Source: Blastomonas fulva
Lineage (GTDB): Bacteria > Pseudomonadota > Alphaproteobacteria > Sphingomonadales > Sphingomonadaceae
Direction of reading: 5' to 3'
Length of the DNA stretch: 64,000 nt
NCBI RefSeq assembly: GCF_003431825.1
Contig: NZ_CP020083.1
Coordinates: forward strand, 3,913,382-3,977,381
In this document: piece after piece, positions 1-11,480 of the stretch
Numbering within the stretch: the first letter of the stretch is position 1
Layout: each line of letters starts with the position of its first letter
The notes under the pieces: model-generated
What the model was told of the DNA's origin: nothing
What the model saw: the letters and a program-made list of their open reading frames with translations, nothing else
Databases searched by the model: none
Position numbers and translations under genes: made by a program

Positions 1-2487
<2,487 letters not shown>

Positions 2488-2533
2488 CGCAATACTGCCT
2501 GTCCGTCTTGAATGTTGGTGAAGGGTGTCGAGA

Positions 2534-4792
2534 TTATCCCTCGATCTTCGAAAAATCGGCAACCCGGTGAACCGCAGCGCGGAACCGCGCCAGCAGGTTC
2601 AGCCGCGCGGTGCGCTTGTCGGGGTCGGCATCGTTGACGGTCACGTCGTCAAAGAACGCATCGATCGGTGCGCGCAGCACCGCGAGCGCCGCCATCGCGC
2701 CTTCGAAATCCTCGCCATGGATTGCGAGCGCGGCGAGCGGCTCGGCTTTATCGAGCGCTTCGATCAGCGCGATCTCCGCCGGTTCGGGATCATAGGGCAG
2801 CCCGGAGCCGGGCTGCGCCATTTCCGCAACGGCCAGCGCGACCCCCGGATCCTCGACCATCGACAGCGGATCTTCCTCACCGGTCTGCGCAATGCCGCCA
2901 CCGGTTTCCGGCGTGTGGACCGTCGCGCTCGCATCGCCTCGTCCCTCTTTCTTGAGGATATTCGCCGCGCGCTTGTACCCCGCGAGCAGATTGCCACCCT
3001 CGCCCGTCTCGACAAAGGCTTGGAGCGCATGGACGCGCGCGAGCAGGCGGACGAGATCGTCCTCGCCGCCCAGCGCAAACACCGCGTCGATCAGGTCGTG
3101 CCGGACCCCGGCTTCGCGCTGCTGGACCTTGAGGCGGTCGATAAAAAAGGCAACCAAAGTCACAGCAACATCCTGATCGAACGTCATCGCAAGCGGACGA
3201 TCAACAGATTGAGATGCTGCAGCCTCGAACTCTCGGGCGAGAGTTGCGACAGCTGGCATTTTTGTCGCCGGTGCAACTGCAGCGGCGATCATCGAATGAA
3301 CCGAGCAGCGCAAGTGATTTGAGAAGATCAGGTTGGACACAGCAATCGCTGAACGCCTCAATGCAAACGGGTCTTTGGAACCTGTCGGCAACTCGTTGAT
3401 GCTGAAGAAGCAGGCAAGGCTGTCCAGCTTGTCCGCCAGGCTCACCGCCACCGTCACCGGCGCAGTCGGCACGTCATCGCCTTGGCCGACCGGCTTGTAA
3501 TGGTCGCGGATGGCGGCGGCTACTTGCGGGTCGAGACCTTCCTTGGCCGCGTAATAACCGCCCATAAGCCCCTGAAGTTCGGGAAATTCTCCGACCATCT
3601 CGGTGACGAGATCGGCCTTGCACAGGCGCGCGGCCTGTTCGGCGAGCGCCGCGTCGCCCTTGACGATCCCCTCTTCGCACAACCACCGCGCCAGCTTGGC
3701 GACGCGCTCGACCTTGTCGGCGACGGTGCCCAGCTTCTCGTGGAAGACGATGTTGGCCAGCTTTTCCGAATGCTGCGCGAGCGTCTTCTTCTGGTCGAGT
3801 TCCCAGAAGAACCGCGCATCGCTCAATCGCGCTGCGAGCACCTTCTCGTTGCCCGCGACGATCGCCTTGCCGCCATCGTGCGCCGAGATGTTCGCAGTGC
3901 AGACGAACGCAGGCGCAAGCGCACCTGCAGCATCGCGCACGACGAAATATTTCTGGTTGATCCGGGTGGTTAGCTGGATGACTTCAGGCGGGACCTCAAG
4001 AAACTCCGGGTCATAACGGCCCAGCAGCGGCACCGGCCATTCGGTGAGCCCGGCGTTCTCGATCACCAGCCCCTCGTCCTCGACCAGAACATACCCGGCG
4101 TCGCGCGCAGCCTTGGCCGCGCCGTCGCGGATGATGCTCGCGCGCTCGTCATGATCGACGATGACGTGCGCCGCACGCAGTGCGCTGGCGTAATCATCGA
4201 CTCCCGAAATCGTCACCGCGCCTTTGTGGTGGAAGCGGTGGCCGACCGTGCTGTCGCCCGCGACCAGCCCATCGACCTCGCACGGCACGACATAGCCGCC
4301 GAGCAGCGCGATGATGCCCTGCAGCGGACGCACCCAGCGCAGCGATTCCGTGGTCTGGCTCGCGGTGCCCCAGCGCATCGACTTGGGCCAGGGGAAGGCG
4401 CGGATGATCGCGGGGATCGCGTCGGCCAGCACCTCGGCGGTGGCGCGGCCGGGCTTTTCGATCACAGCGAACAGGGTCGCGCGGCCCTTGACGTCGCGGG
4501 TCTCGAGCGCGTCGCGGGTCAGCCCGGCCTTGCGCAAAAAGCCATCGACCGCGGCATCGGGCGCATCGGCGGGCGGGCCCTTGAGCTCCTCGGACACGGC
4601 TTGCGTCGTTTCGGGCAGGCCGCGCGCGATCAATGCGAGGCGGCGCGGGGTCGAAAAGGTCTGCAGGCTCTGAGCCTTGAGGCCGGCTGCGGCGAGCTGG
4701 TTGGCGAACAATTTCTCGAGATCGGCGCGCGCCTTGCCCTGCATCCGCGCAGGGATTTCTTCGGAGAGCAGTTCGAGCAGGAAATCGGTCAC
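2534..4792 (-). CDS. glyS: glycine--tRNA ligase beta subunit
   Basis: Beta subunit of the heterotetrameric bacterial glycyl-tRNA synthetase; it binds tRNA-Gly and pairs with GlyQ. The protein begins [18 protein letters not shown], the conserved family N-terminus, so I place the start at GTG 4792. That GTG overlaps the glyQ stop as GTGA, a translational-coupling arrangement; the ATG nine codons upstream lies inside glyQ and is less likely. At 752 residues it is longer than the roughly 690 of E. coli, partly through an insert near residues 590-640 ([19 protein letters not shown]). The C-terminal DALR-type anticodon-binding region is present. A segment at about 3155-3330 has noticeably lower GC and different codon choice from the rest of the gene. 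Confidence 0.96.
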   Translation of the reverse strand: MTDFLLELLSEEIPARMQGKARADLEKLFANQLAAAGLKAQSLQTFSTPRRLALIARGLPETTQAVSEELKGPPADAPDAAVDGFLRKAGLTRDALETRDVKGRATLFAVIEKPGRATAEVLADAIPAIIRAFPWPKSMRWGTASQTTESLRWVRPLQGIIALLGGYVVPCEVDGLVAGDSTVGHRFHHKGAVTISGVDDYASALRAAHVIVDHDERASIIRDGAAKAARDAGYVLVEDEGLVIENAGLTEWPVPLLGRYDPEFLEVPPEVIQLTTRINQKYFVVRDAAGALAPAFVCTANISAHDGGKAIVAGNEKVLAARLSDARFFWELDQKKTLAQHSEKLANIVFHEKLGTVADKVERVAKLARWLCEEGIVKGDAALAEQAARLCKADLVTEMVGEFPELQGLMGGYYAAKEGLDPQVAAAIRDHYKPVGQGDDVPTAPVTVAVSLADKLDSLACFFSINELPTGSKDPFALRRSAIAVSNLIFSNHLRCSVHSMIAAAVAPATKMPAVATLAREFEAAASQSVDRPLAMTFDQDVAVTLVAFFIDRLKVQQREAGVRHDLIDAVFALGGEDDLVRLLARVHALQAFVETGEGGNLLAGYKRAANILKKEGRGDASATVHTPETGGGIAQTGEEDPLSMVEDPGVALAVAEMAQPGSGLPYDPEPAEIALIEALDKAEPLAALAIHGEDFEGAMAALAVLRAPIDAFFDDVTVNDADPDKRTARLNLLARFRAAVHRVADFSKIEG

Positions 4793-5658
4793 GCCGCCCA
4801 CCCGTTCTTCTCCATCCACGCCTGGCAGCTGCCCTTCGCGAGATCGCGGACGCGGCCCATATAGGCCTGGCGTTCGGCGACCGAGATCACCCCGCGCGCC
4901 TGCAGCAGGTTGAAGACATGGCTCGCCTGGATCGCCTGCTCATAGGCCGGGATCGGCAGCTTGGCCTCGAGGCAGTTCTCGCACTCGGCGACTGCCTTGC
5001 GGAACGCGTCGAACAGGCTCTCGGTGTTCGCCACCTCGAAATTCCACGCGCTCATCTGCTTTTCGTTTTCCAGGAACACGTCGCCATACGTCACGCCGTT
5101 ACCGTTGAAATCGAGGTCGTAGACGCTGTCCTTGCCCTGGATGTACATCGCCAGCCGCTCGAGCCCGTAGGTCAGCTCGCCCGCGACAGGCTTGCAGTCG
5201 AAGCCGCCCATCTGCTGGAAATAGGTGAACTGCGTCACCTCCATGCCGTCGCACCAGACCTCCCAGCCCAGCCCCCAAGCGCCAAGCGTCGGGCTTTCCC
5301 AGTCGTCCTCGACAAAGCGGATGTCGTGCAGCAGCGGATCGACGCCGATCGCGGTCAGGCTGTCGAGATAGAGCTGCTGGATGTCGCCGGGCGATGGCTT
5401 GAGGATCACCTGATACTGGTAATAATGCTGCAGCCGGTTGGGGTTCTCGCCATAGCGGCCATCGGTCGGGCGGCGGCAGGGCTGGACGAACGCCGCATTC
5501 CACGGATCCGGGCCCAGCGCGCGCAAAGTGGTCGCGGTGTGGAACGTCCCTGCGCCCATGGGCATGTCATAAGGCTGCAATATCAGGCAGCCATGACGGC
5601 TCCAGAAGCTGTGCAGGGTCAGGATCATGTCCTGGAATGAGAGGCTTTGCTCGCTCAA
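4789..5658 (-). CDS. glyQ: glycine--tRNA ligase alpha subunit
   Basis: Catalytic alpha subunit of tetrameric glycyl-tRNA synthetase, activating glycine with ATP. Class II signatures are clear: [55 protein letters not shown] choose the TTG at 5658 (protein [13 protein letters not shown], 289 residues) because GAAGG lies about nine bases upstream and homologues begin close to SLSFQD. An in-frame GTG at 5682 adds eight residues (MHLRRPGL) but has no visible ribosome binding site. First gene of the glyQ-glyS-ppdK run; its stop overlaps the glyS start. The stop is certain, the start moderately so. Confidence 0.93.
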   Translation of the reverse strand: MSEQSLSFQDMILTLHSFWSRHGCLILQPYDMPMGAGTFHTATTLRALGPDPWNAAFVQPCRRPTDGRYGENPNRLQHYYQYQVILKPSPGDIQQLYLDSLTAIGVDPLLHDIRFVEDDWESPTLGAWGLGWEVWCDGMEVTQFTYFQQMGGFDCKPVAGELTYGLERLAMYIQGKDSVYDLDFNGNGVTYGDVFLENEKQMSAWNFEVANTESLFDAFRKAVAECENCLEAKLPIPAYEQAIQASHVFNLLQARGVISVAERQAYMGRVRDLAKGSCQAWMEKNGWAA

Positions 5659-5796
5659 AAGTCCGGGCCTTCGCAAGTGCACAATGATTGCGCCGCGCTT
5701 TGGCCGATGGCGGCGCTGGGGTCAAGTCGCAGGTGATTCAGGCTTGGTGTGCGGGGGCCAAGTTTTGCTTGGGTGATCGCAGGTCTTCCCACTTCT

Positions 5797-5887
5797 TCGG
5801 GTCCCCAGCGCAGGCAGGGGACCATCTCCTGCCCCGTCGATGTCGCGCCTACCGGGAGATGGGCCCCCGCCTTTCGCGGGGGACCGG
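5797..5887. repeat. REP-like paired palindromes
   Basis: Two GC-rich palindromes, GGTCCCCAGCGCAGGCAGGG near 5800 and GGGCCCCCGCC-TTTC-GCGGGGGACC at 5861-5885, sit as an inverted pair between convergent/divergent gene ends. The outer arms GGTCCCC and GGGGGACC also pair with each other, and CATCTCC/GGGAGATG form an inner pair. It resembles the paired units at 25181, 36744 and 63457 and is probably a dispersed extragenic element that could act as a bidirectional terminator or mRNA-stabilising hairpin. Confidence 0.6.
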
Positions 5888-5903
5888 AAAATCGCGGCGG
5901 GAG

Positions 5904-8012
5904 CTACTCCGCCGCCACCGCTTCGCGCACCCGCTCCAGCGTCACCGGCGTTCCATTGAGCACCGCATTGCCCGAAATTGGGTCCATTGCTTGCGGGTCG
6001 GTGAGGTCGTTGAGCGACACGCCGGGGCGCCGACCCGCGACCGAAAGCCGCGTCCCCGGCTTGTCATGCCCGAAACCGTGCGGAATCGAGATCACCCCCG
6101 GCATCACATCCTCGCTGATCTCGGCGGCAACCTCGACCGATCCGACGCGGCTGGTGATCCGCACCAGATCGCCATCGGTGACACCATGCGCCACGGCATC
6201 ATCGGGGTGGATCATCGCCGTGCAGCGATTGGGCCCCTTGGCCAGCCTTGGCGAATTGTGCAGCCAGCTGTTGTTGTTGCGCACATGCCGCCGCCCGATC
6301 AGCAGCAGGGAGTCCGCCGGGGTTTCGGCAAGCGCCTTGCGCCACTGTTCAAGCGCCTCCAGGCACAATGCCGGCGCGCAGGCGATGCGCTTGTCTGGTG
6401 TCTGCAGGCGCTCAGGCAGCCGCTGGACGTGTGGACCGAAATCCCTGCCATTGGGGTTCGCCTCGAGCTCCTCGAGTGTCACGTCGTAATCCGATCGCGC
6501 GAGCATCGAGGCGAGCACGGTGCGCGGGGGCACGATGTTGGGCACCGCCTCGCCGCGGGCGTGCAGGATCGCGCGCGCCATCTCGGCGACGATCTCCCAG
6601 TCCGCTTTGGCTCCTTCCTCCATAGGCAGCGTCGCAGCCGAGTAATCGGCATAATTGCGGATCGCGATCGGGCCGAGCAACAGCGGATAGTGATCCTTTT
6701 CGAGCGGACCGCAAGGCGGCAGAATGTAGTGCGCGTGCGCGCTGGTGGCGGTCACGTACATGTCCACCGACACCATCAGGTCGAGCAGCGGCAGCGCCTC
6801 TCCCCACGCGCCGGGCGCCGAAAGCACCGGATTGCCCGAGAGCACCACCAGAGCCTTGATCTGCCCCTCGCCCGACGTCGCAATCTCCTGCGGCAGCAGC
6901 GCGGACGGGAATTCGCTGATCACCTCGGGCCGGTCGCCGATGCGCGAGCGGAAGCGGTCGTAGGTCCCGGGGCCAGCGCCCGCCACCAGATCAACCACGG
7001 GGGACGAGAACATCACCCCGCCCTCGCGGTCCAGATTGCCGGTCGCGATATTGAGCAGCTGGATCAGCCACAGGTTGAGCGCCCCCGCCTCGGTGACCGA
7101 AACCCCCATGCGGCCATAGACGATGGCCGGATCGCCACTGCCCAGGGTCGCTGCCAGATCGCGGATCACTGTCTCGGCAATGCCGCAATGCGCCGCGAGG
7201 CGGGCGACATCGAAGCCGCGGATCGCAGCCCAGGCCGCCGCCCAGCCCTCGTCGAGCATCGGCTCGAGCCTGCCGGGCTTGACCAGCCCCGCCTCGTCGA
7301 GCGCCTTGAGCAGGGCGAGCAGCAAGGCGGTGTCGGTGCCGGGGCGGATGAAATGGTGCGCGTCGGCGATCTTGGCGGTCTCTGTGCGGCGCGGATCGAT
7401 CACCACCACCTGCCCGCCGCGTTTCTGCACCGCTTTCAGCCGCTTCTTCACATCGGGGACGGTCCACACGCTGCCGTTGCTGGCAAGCGGGTTGCCGCCG
7501 ATGATCAGCATGAACCGGGTGCGGTCGACGTCGGGGATCGGGAACAGCGCGTTGTGGCCGTACATCCACATCTGGATCAATTGGTGCGGGATCTGGTCGA
7601 GCGTCGAAGCCGAATACAGCGTGCGCAGCTTCATCGCCTTGCGCAGAACGCCGGTCTGCGTGCCCGTGGCGTAATTGTGGGCATTGGGGTTGCCCATGTA
7701 CATCGCGGGCTGTCCGCCGCCTGCCATCACCTCGGCCATCCGCGCACCGATCTCGGCAAAGGCGGTATCCCAACTGATCTCCTGCCAGCTGTCGCCCACG
7801 CGCTTGACCGGACGGCGCAGCCGGTCTGGGTCGTCCTGCAGATCCGCGAGCGCGGTCGCCTTGGGGCAGATATGGCCGCGGCTGAGCACATGATCGGGAT
7901 TGCCGCGGATCGAGACGACGGTGCGCCCCTGCACCTCGACCAGCACGCCGCAATTGGCCTCGCACAGATGGCAGGTGCGCGCGTGAATGCTGGTGGCCGA
8001 TTCGTCCGCCAT
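5904..8012 (-). CDS. molybdopterin-dependent oxidoreductase
   Basis: A 702-residue member of the formate dehydrogenase/nitrate reductase (DMSO reductase) superfamily; the substrate cannot be read from sequence. The N-terminal Fe4S4 domain is seen as CHLCEANC with a fourth Cys in GHICPKA about residue 55. The catalytic molybdopterin domain follows (IGGNPLASNGSVW, VVIDPRRTETAKIADAH), then the C-terminal dinucleotide-binding barrel (HPDDAVAHGVTDGDLVRI, ISIPHGFGHDKPG). I place the start at ATG 8012 (MADESATSIHART) because GGGAG lies eight bases upstream and the open frame beyond it is low-complexity, non-conserved sequence. No Tat signal is evident, so probably cytosolic. It stands alone with no electron-transfer subunit beside it. 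Confidence 0.9.
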   Translation of the reverse strand: MADESATSIHARTCHLCEANCGVLVEVQGRTVVSIRGNPDHVLSRGHICPKATALADLQDDPDRLRRPVKRVGDSWQEISWDTAFAEIGARMAEVMAGGGQPAMYMGNPNAHNYATGTQTGVLRKAMKLRTLYSASTLDQIPHQLIQMWMYGHNALFPIPDVDRTRFMLIIGGNPLASNGSVWTVPDVKKRLKAVQKRGGQVVVIDPRRTETAKIADAHHFIRPGTDTALLLALLKALDEAGLVKPGRLEPMLDEGWAAAWAAIRGFDVARLAAHCGIAETVIRDLAATLGSGDPAIVYGRMGVSVTEAGALNLWLIQLLNIATGNLDREGGVMFSSPVVDLVAGAGPGTYDRFRSRIGDRPEVISEFPSALLPQEIATSGEGQIKALVVLSGNPVLSAPGAWGEALPLLDLMVSVDMYVTATSAHAHYILPPCGPLEKDHYPLLLGPIAIRNYADYSAATLPMEEGAKADWEIVAEMARAILHARGEAVPNIVPPRTVLASMLARSDYDVTLEELEANPNGRDFGPHVQRLPERLQTPDKRIACAPALCLEALEQWRKALAETPADSLLLIGRRHVRNNNSWLHNSPRLAKGPNRCTAMIHPDDAVAHGVTDGDLVRITSRVGSVEVAAEISEDVMPGVISIPHGFGHDKPGTRLSVAGRRPGVSLNDLTDPQAMDPISGNAVLNGTPVTLERVREAVAAE

Positions 8013-8121
8013 GGCTGTCTCTCCCGTTGTCGTTGGCCGACAGGCTATCAGCGCAGGCGGGGGCTGACCAGCCACCGAAATCCGCCACTTTCCGTAGCGG
8101 ATGTCATGCGTCACTGCCACT

Positions 8122-8198
8122 AAGTCAGGGTCACTTGACATGGTCAGCGAATCACGACATAAAGTCAGGGTAAGCTGACATTTGGTCAGTGGACAATG
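8122..8198 (+). promoter_or_regulatory. sigma70-type promoter with repeated GTCAG/TGAC operator
   Basis: A good promoter, TTGACA (8135-8140), 17-base spacer, CATAAA (8158-8163), precedes the small membrane protein/XRE operon. Two direct repeats beginning AAGTCAGGGT start at 8122 and 8162, exactly 40 bases apart. The second contains a perfect inverted repeat GTCAG-N6-CTGAC and the first GTCAG-N6-TTGAC overlapping the -35 box. A further TGAC-N5-GTCA follows at about 8176-8188. The layout suggests autoregulation by the XRE protein encoded downstream (inference). Confidence 0.6.
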
Positions 8199-8211
8199 AC
8201 AGGACTTCGCG

Positions 8212-8403
8212 ATGACCATGTTCCGCCCCGCGCTCGACGCCCGCACCGTCCGCCGCCCGCCCTTGTGGGTCGCGGGGCTGGGATCGGCGCTGCTGACCGG
8301 GCTGTTGTGCGTGTGGATCAGCGGCGATGCCCCCGATGTCCCCTCGCCCGCTTCAGGCGGTGCGGCGGTGTTGCTGGCCCCGGTCTTTCTGGTGCTGGCG
8401 TGA
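8212..8403 (+). CDS. small membrane protein of unknown function
   Basis: A 63-residue protein with two hydrophobic stretches (about 20-36 and 48-63, the latter LLAPVFLVLA at the very C-terminus) and a basic N-terminus. The ATG at 8212 has AGGA eight bases upstream; an internal ATG at 8218 is the alternative. It is the first gene after the repeat-laden promoter and ends 35-45 bases before the XRE regulator, so it is probably cotranscribed. I do not recognise a family. The coding call rests on position, ribosome binding site and hydrophobic pattern. Confidence 0.55.
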   Translation: MTMFRPALDARTVRRPPLWVAGLGSALLTGLLCVWISGDAPDVPSPASGGAAVLLAPVFLVLA

Positions 8404-8446
8404 TCGGGCCGCGAGGAGGCGAGAGGATGACCCACGGATGGACGAC

Positions 8447-8659
8447 ATGAAGAACCGGCTGAAGGTGCTGCGCGCCGAGCGTGACTGGAGCCAGGCCGAA
8501 CTCGGCGCGCGACTGGATGTCTCGCGCCAGGCGGTCAACGCGATCGAGACCGGGAAATATGACCCCTCATTGCCGCTCGCCTTCCGGATCGCGCGGCTGT
8601 TCGAAATGCCAATCGAGGAGATTTTCGATGACGAGTTCAACGGAGGCGATCATGGCTGA
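8447..8659 (+). CDS. XRE-family transcriptional regulator (short)
   Basis: A 70-residue single-domain helix-turn-helix protein. The sequence MKNRLKVLRAERDWSQAELG followed by LDVSRQAVNAIETGKYDPSL is typical of the small XRE regulators that sit before membrane proteins in proteobacteria; EEIFDD at the end is also typical. Family N-termini support the ATG at 8447; an in-frame ATG at 8438 adds three residues. The 8447 ATG overlaps, as ATGA, the stop of a seven-codon ORF at 8427 that has a perfect AGGAGG, so translation may be coupled. The stop overlaps the next gene by eight bases. Probably autoregulates from the GTCAG sites upstream. Confidence 0.88.
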   Translation: MKNRLKVLRAERDWSQAELGARLDVSRQAVNAIETGKYDPSLPLAFRIARLFEMPIEEIFDDEFNGGDHG

Positions 8660-9071
8660 AACAGACTGGCAGGCGCGTGCGCGGGAGCGCAAGCGCCGGG
8701 TCAACCTGGTGGTGGGCACTTTGTTCTGCATCGGGCTGTTGTCGGGCTTTCTGGTCGGCTTTTTCGAGGACGAGAAGGCAGACCTGCTTTCCGCCAACAG
8801 CATTCCGCCCTGGCTCGCGGTGGCCAGCGCCATCCTGTTCGTCGTTGCCACCACCATCGGCTCGTGGAAGCTGATGCAGGTCTCGGACGAGCTGGAAAGG
8901 ACGATTCACATCAAGACCACGGTCGTCGCCGGCAATGTCATGCTCATCGGCTATCCGACATGGTTCATCCTGTGGAAGGGCGGCATCGTGCCCGAGCCCG
9001 ATGCGCTGTGGCTGTTCCTGGCAGGGTTCGCCGCCAGCGCAATCGCCTATGCCTGGTACAAGCTGCGCTGA
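8652..9071 (+). CDS. integral membrane protein next to XRE regulator
   Basis: A 139-residue protein with a basic N-terminus (RARERKRRVN) and four predicted membrane helices, roughly residues 16-36, 52-72, 92-109 and 115-135. The central loop SDELERTIHIKTTVVAGN is the kind of conserved cytoplasmic motif seen in the small membrane partners of short XRE regulators. It overlaps the XRE gene by eight bases (8652-8659), implying an operon. The function is unknown; the pair may sense membrane state, but that is a guess. Confidence 0.8.
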   Translation: MAETDWQARARERKRRVNLVVGTLFCIGLLSGFLVGFFEDEKADLLSANSIPPWLAVASAILFVVATTIGSWKLMQVSDELERTIHIKTTVVAGNVMLIGYPTWFILWKGGIVPEPDALWLFLAGFAASAIAYAWYKLR

Positions 9072-9123
9072 CAGACCTTTTTTCTTTCCCCTCCCCCAAC
9101 ACGATCAAAGGATACTTCCCATC

Positions 9124-10089
9124 ATGACCATCACCAGAACACTGCGAACCACCGCCGCCACGCTTACGCTTGCCGGGGTTACCGCGCTCGGCTTTGCCAG
9201 CCAGCCGCTGCTGGCGCGCGATCAGACAAGCGTCGCCGAGGTGCTGGGCGCCGCCCCCACCACCGCGCCTGCGACGCAGGACGTGAACCCTGCGATGTGG
9301 ATCGTGCGCGACAAGGACACCACCATCTATCTGTTCGGCACGGTGCATGTGCTGCGCCCGGGGCTCAACTGGCTGAAGGACGACATCAAGGCCGCTTTCG
9401 ACGGATCGGACGAGCTGGTGCTTGAAGTCACCGAGCCCGAGGACCCGTCGATCATGCCCACGATCCTGTCGAAGATGGCGACCAACCCGGCCGGTACCAC
9501 GCTGCGCAGCCTGCTCGATGCCCCGGTGCTCGCCAAATACGAATCCGCGCTGGGCACGCTCAAAATTCCGGCGGCATCGCTCGACGGCTACAAGCCGTGG
9601 TTCGCTGCGGTGACGCTGACCACCGTGCCGCTGCTGATGCAGGGCTATGACCCCAACAGCGGTGCCGAAAAGGTGCTGTCCAACGCCGCCAAGGCGCAGG
9701 CCAAGCCGGTCGGCCAGCTCGAGACGATCGAGCAGCAGCTGGGCATCTTCAATTCGCTCGCAACCAAGGAGCAGATCGCGTTCCTCGACGTGACGCTCGA
9801 TGGCGTCCCCGAGGTCACCACCCAGATCGACACGATGGTCGACGCCTGGGGCAAGGGCGATCTGACCCGGCTCGACACGCTGCTCAACGAAGGCTTCGAG
9901 AGCTATCCGGGGCTGTACGACGCGCTGCTGACCGACCGGAACACCAACTGGGCGAACTGGATCAAGACGCGGATGGAACAGCCCGGCACCGTGTTCATCG
10001 CGGTCGGCGCGGCGCATCTGGTCGGCAAGGACAGCGTGCAGGCGATCCTGGAAAAGCAGGGCATTACCAGTACCCGCATTTCGAAGTAA
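9124..10089 (+). CDS. TraB/GumN family protein, secreted
   Basis: A 321-residue TraB/GumN (erythromycin-esterase-like fold) protein. The N-terminus carries a Sec signal (RTTAATLTLAGVTALGFAS, cleavage near LLA-RD), so periplasmic or surface. Family motifs are IYLFGTVHVLRPG at about 69-81, LVLEVTEPED, and FIAVGAAHLVGKDSVQAIL near the C-terminus, which carry the putative metal-binding His and acidic residues. Start ATG 9124 follows a purine-rich stretch (AAAGGA) ten bases upstream. Members are proposed metal-dependent proteases, but the role in bacteria is not settled. A hairpin follows the stop. Confidence 0.9.
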   Translation: MTITRTLRTTAATLTLAGVTALGFASQPLLARDQTSVAEVLGAAPTTAPATQDVNPAMWIVRDKDTTIYLFGTVHVLRPGLNWLKDDIKAAFDGSDELVLEVTEPEDPSIMPTILSKMATNPAGTTLRSLLDAPVLAKYESALGTLKIPAASLDGYKPWFAAVTLTTVPLLMQGYDPNSGAEKVLSNAAKAQAKPVGQLETIEQQLGIFNSLATKEQIAFLDVTLDGVPEVTTQIDTMVDAWGKGDLTRLDTLLNEGFESYPGLYDALLTDRNTNWANWIKTRMEQPGTVFIAVGAAHLVGKDSVQAILEKQGITSTRISK

Positions 10090-10106
10090 CATCTGAGGAT
10101 CGAAGG

Positions 10107-10133
10107 ACCCCGTCAGCCCAGTGCTGGCGGGGT
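10107..10133. terminator. rho-independent-like hairpin
   Basis: ACCCCGTCAGC and GCTGGCGGGGT form an 11-bp stem (one G-T pair) with a 5-base loop, 17 bases after the TraB stop and just before the convergent epoxide hydrolase stop. It is followed by TCGTGTGTTGT, only loosely T-rich. Likely serves both convergent genes. Confidence 0.6.
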
Positions 10134-10143
10134 TCGTGTGTTG

Positions 10144-11268
10144 TCAGAGCGCAGCGTTGCGGAAGCAGGCGCGGACTTCTTCCACGAAGATCTGCGGCAC
10201 CTCAAGCGCGGCAAAATGTCCGCCGTGATCGACCTCGTTCCAGTAGATGATGTTGCTGAAGCGCTTTTCCGCCCAGCGGCGCGAGGTCTGGAACAGCTCC
10301 TTGGGGAAGATTGTCCCGCCCATCGCCACGCTGACCGGGTCGAACCCCATGTTCGAGAAGCTGTGCCAGTAGAGCCGCGCCGAGGAGGCTGCCGAGTTGG
10401 TCAGCCAGTACAAGGTGATCGTGTCGAGCAATGCATCGCGGCTGAAGCCCGAAAACGTGTCGTCGCAATCCGACCAGTTGCGGAATTTCTCGAGGATCCA
10501 GGCCATCTGGCCCACCGCGGAATCGGCGAGCGCATAGCCGATGGTCTGCGGCCGCGTCTTCTGGATCGCCGAATAGCCGCTTTCCTTCTCCTGATAATAT
10601 TGCATCCGCGCCGCCGCGCGCTTTTCCAGATCGCTCAGCTCCGCCATCGTCGCAGGGTCAGGCAGCGCCAGCACCATGTTCGAATGCACGCCTGCGCACG
10701 CGCCCAGATTTTGCCGCGCGATCTCCAGCGTCACGCCCGATCCCCAGTCGCCGCCTTGCGCGAAATAGCGCTCATAACCCAAAGCCAGCATCAGGTCGTT
10801 CCACACCTTGGCGATCTTGGTGATCGACCAGCCCGTCTCGGTGGGCTTGCCCGAAAAGCCGAAGCCGGGAAGCGAGGGGATGACAAGGTGGAACGCGTCC
10901 GCCGGGTCCACCGGGTTGGTCAGCGGCTCGATCACCGCCATGAATTCCATCACCGATCCCGGCCAGCCATGCGTCATGATCAGCGGCCGCGCGCCCTCAT
11001 GGGCTGAGCGGATATGGAGGAAATGGATGTCGACGCCGTCCAATTCGATCAGAAACTGCGGATAGGCGTTGAGCGCCGCCTCGCAGGCGCGCCAATCATA
11101 GCCGTCCGCCCAATAGGCTGCATAATCCTGCACCACGGCCAGCGGGATGCCCTGATCCCAGTCGTCCACCGTCTCCTTTTCGGGCCAGCGCGCCGCCAGA
11201 ATGCGCTGCCTCAGATCGTCGAGCTGGCCCTGGGGGATATCGATGTGGAACGGACGTGGCTTGGTCAT
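10144..11268 (-). CDS. epoxide hydrolase (EHN plus alpha/beta-hydrolase)
   Basis: A 374-residue microsomal-type epoxide hydrolase that opens epoxides to diols through an aspartyl ester. The N-terminal EHN domain (FHIDIPQGQLDDLRQRILAA, WPEKETVDDWDQG) is followed by the alpha/beta-hydrolase core. The oxyanion motif is HGWPGS, the nucleophile is Asp in QGGDWGSGV, and the His is in EVDHGGHFAALE near the C-terminus. Tyr residues that polarise the epoxide are expected in the cap region (YYQEKESGYSAI). I use the ATG at 11268 (MTKPRPFHID); the open frame beyond it is unrelated. Convergent with TraB and divergent from the fasciclin gene. Natural substrate unknown. Confidence 0.92.
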   Translation of the reverse strand: MTKPRPFHIDIPQGQLDDLRQRILAARWPEKETVDDWDQGIPLAVVQDYAAYWADGYDWRACEAALNAYPQFLIELDGVDIHFLHIRSAHEGARPLIMTHGWPGSVMEFMAVIEPLTNPVDPADAFHLVIPSLPGFGFSGKPTETGWSITKIAKVWNDLMLALGYERYFAQGGDWGSGVTLEIARQNLGACAGVHSNMVLALPDPATMAELSDLEKRAAARMQYYQEKESGYSAIQKTRPQTIGYALADSAVGQMAWILEKFRNWSDCDDTFSGFSRDALLDTITLYWLTNSAASSARLYWHSFSNMGFDPVSVAMGGTIFPKELFQTSRRWAEKRFSNIIYWNEVDHGGHFAALEVPQIFVEEVRACFRNAAL

Positions 11269-11480
11269 AGGGCGAAACCTATCCGATGAAATGTGTGCTG
11301 GCAAACGCCCCGGATGCGGCCAATGCCGACATATCTTTCGTGCCAAGGGAAACAATAACCCTTCAGCACCGTTCGTTTGTCGCACGGCCATGTCATGGCA
11401 TTCGTCATGACGACCCATCAACGCATCAGCAAAGGCGTGATGTGGAAAAGATAATGGCCGACGCACAAGGAGATACTTCA

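Noticed and set aside
5688..8123. 811-codon plus-strand frame over the molybdopterin oxidoreductase
   Set aside because: Arg/His/Ala-rich nonsense protein with no motifs; shadow of the minus-strand gene.
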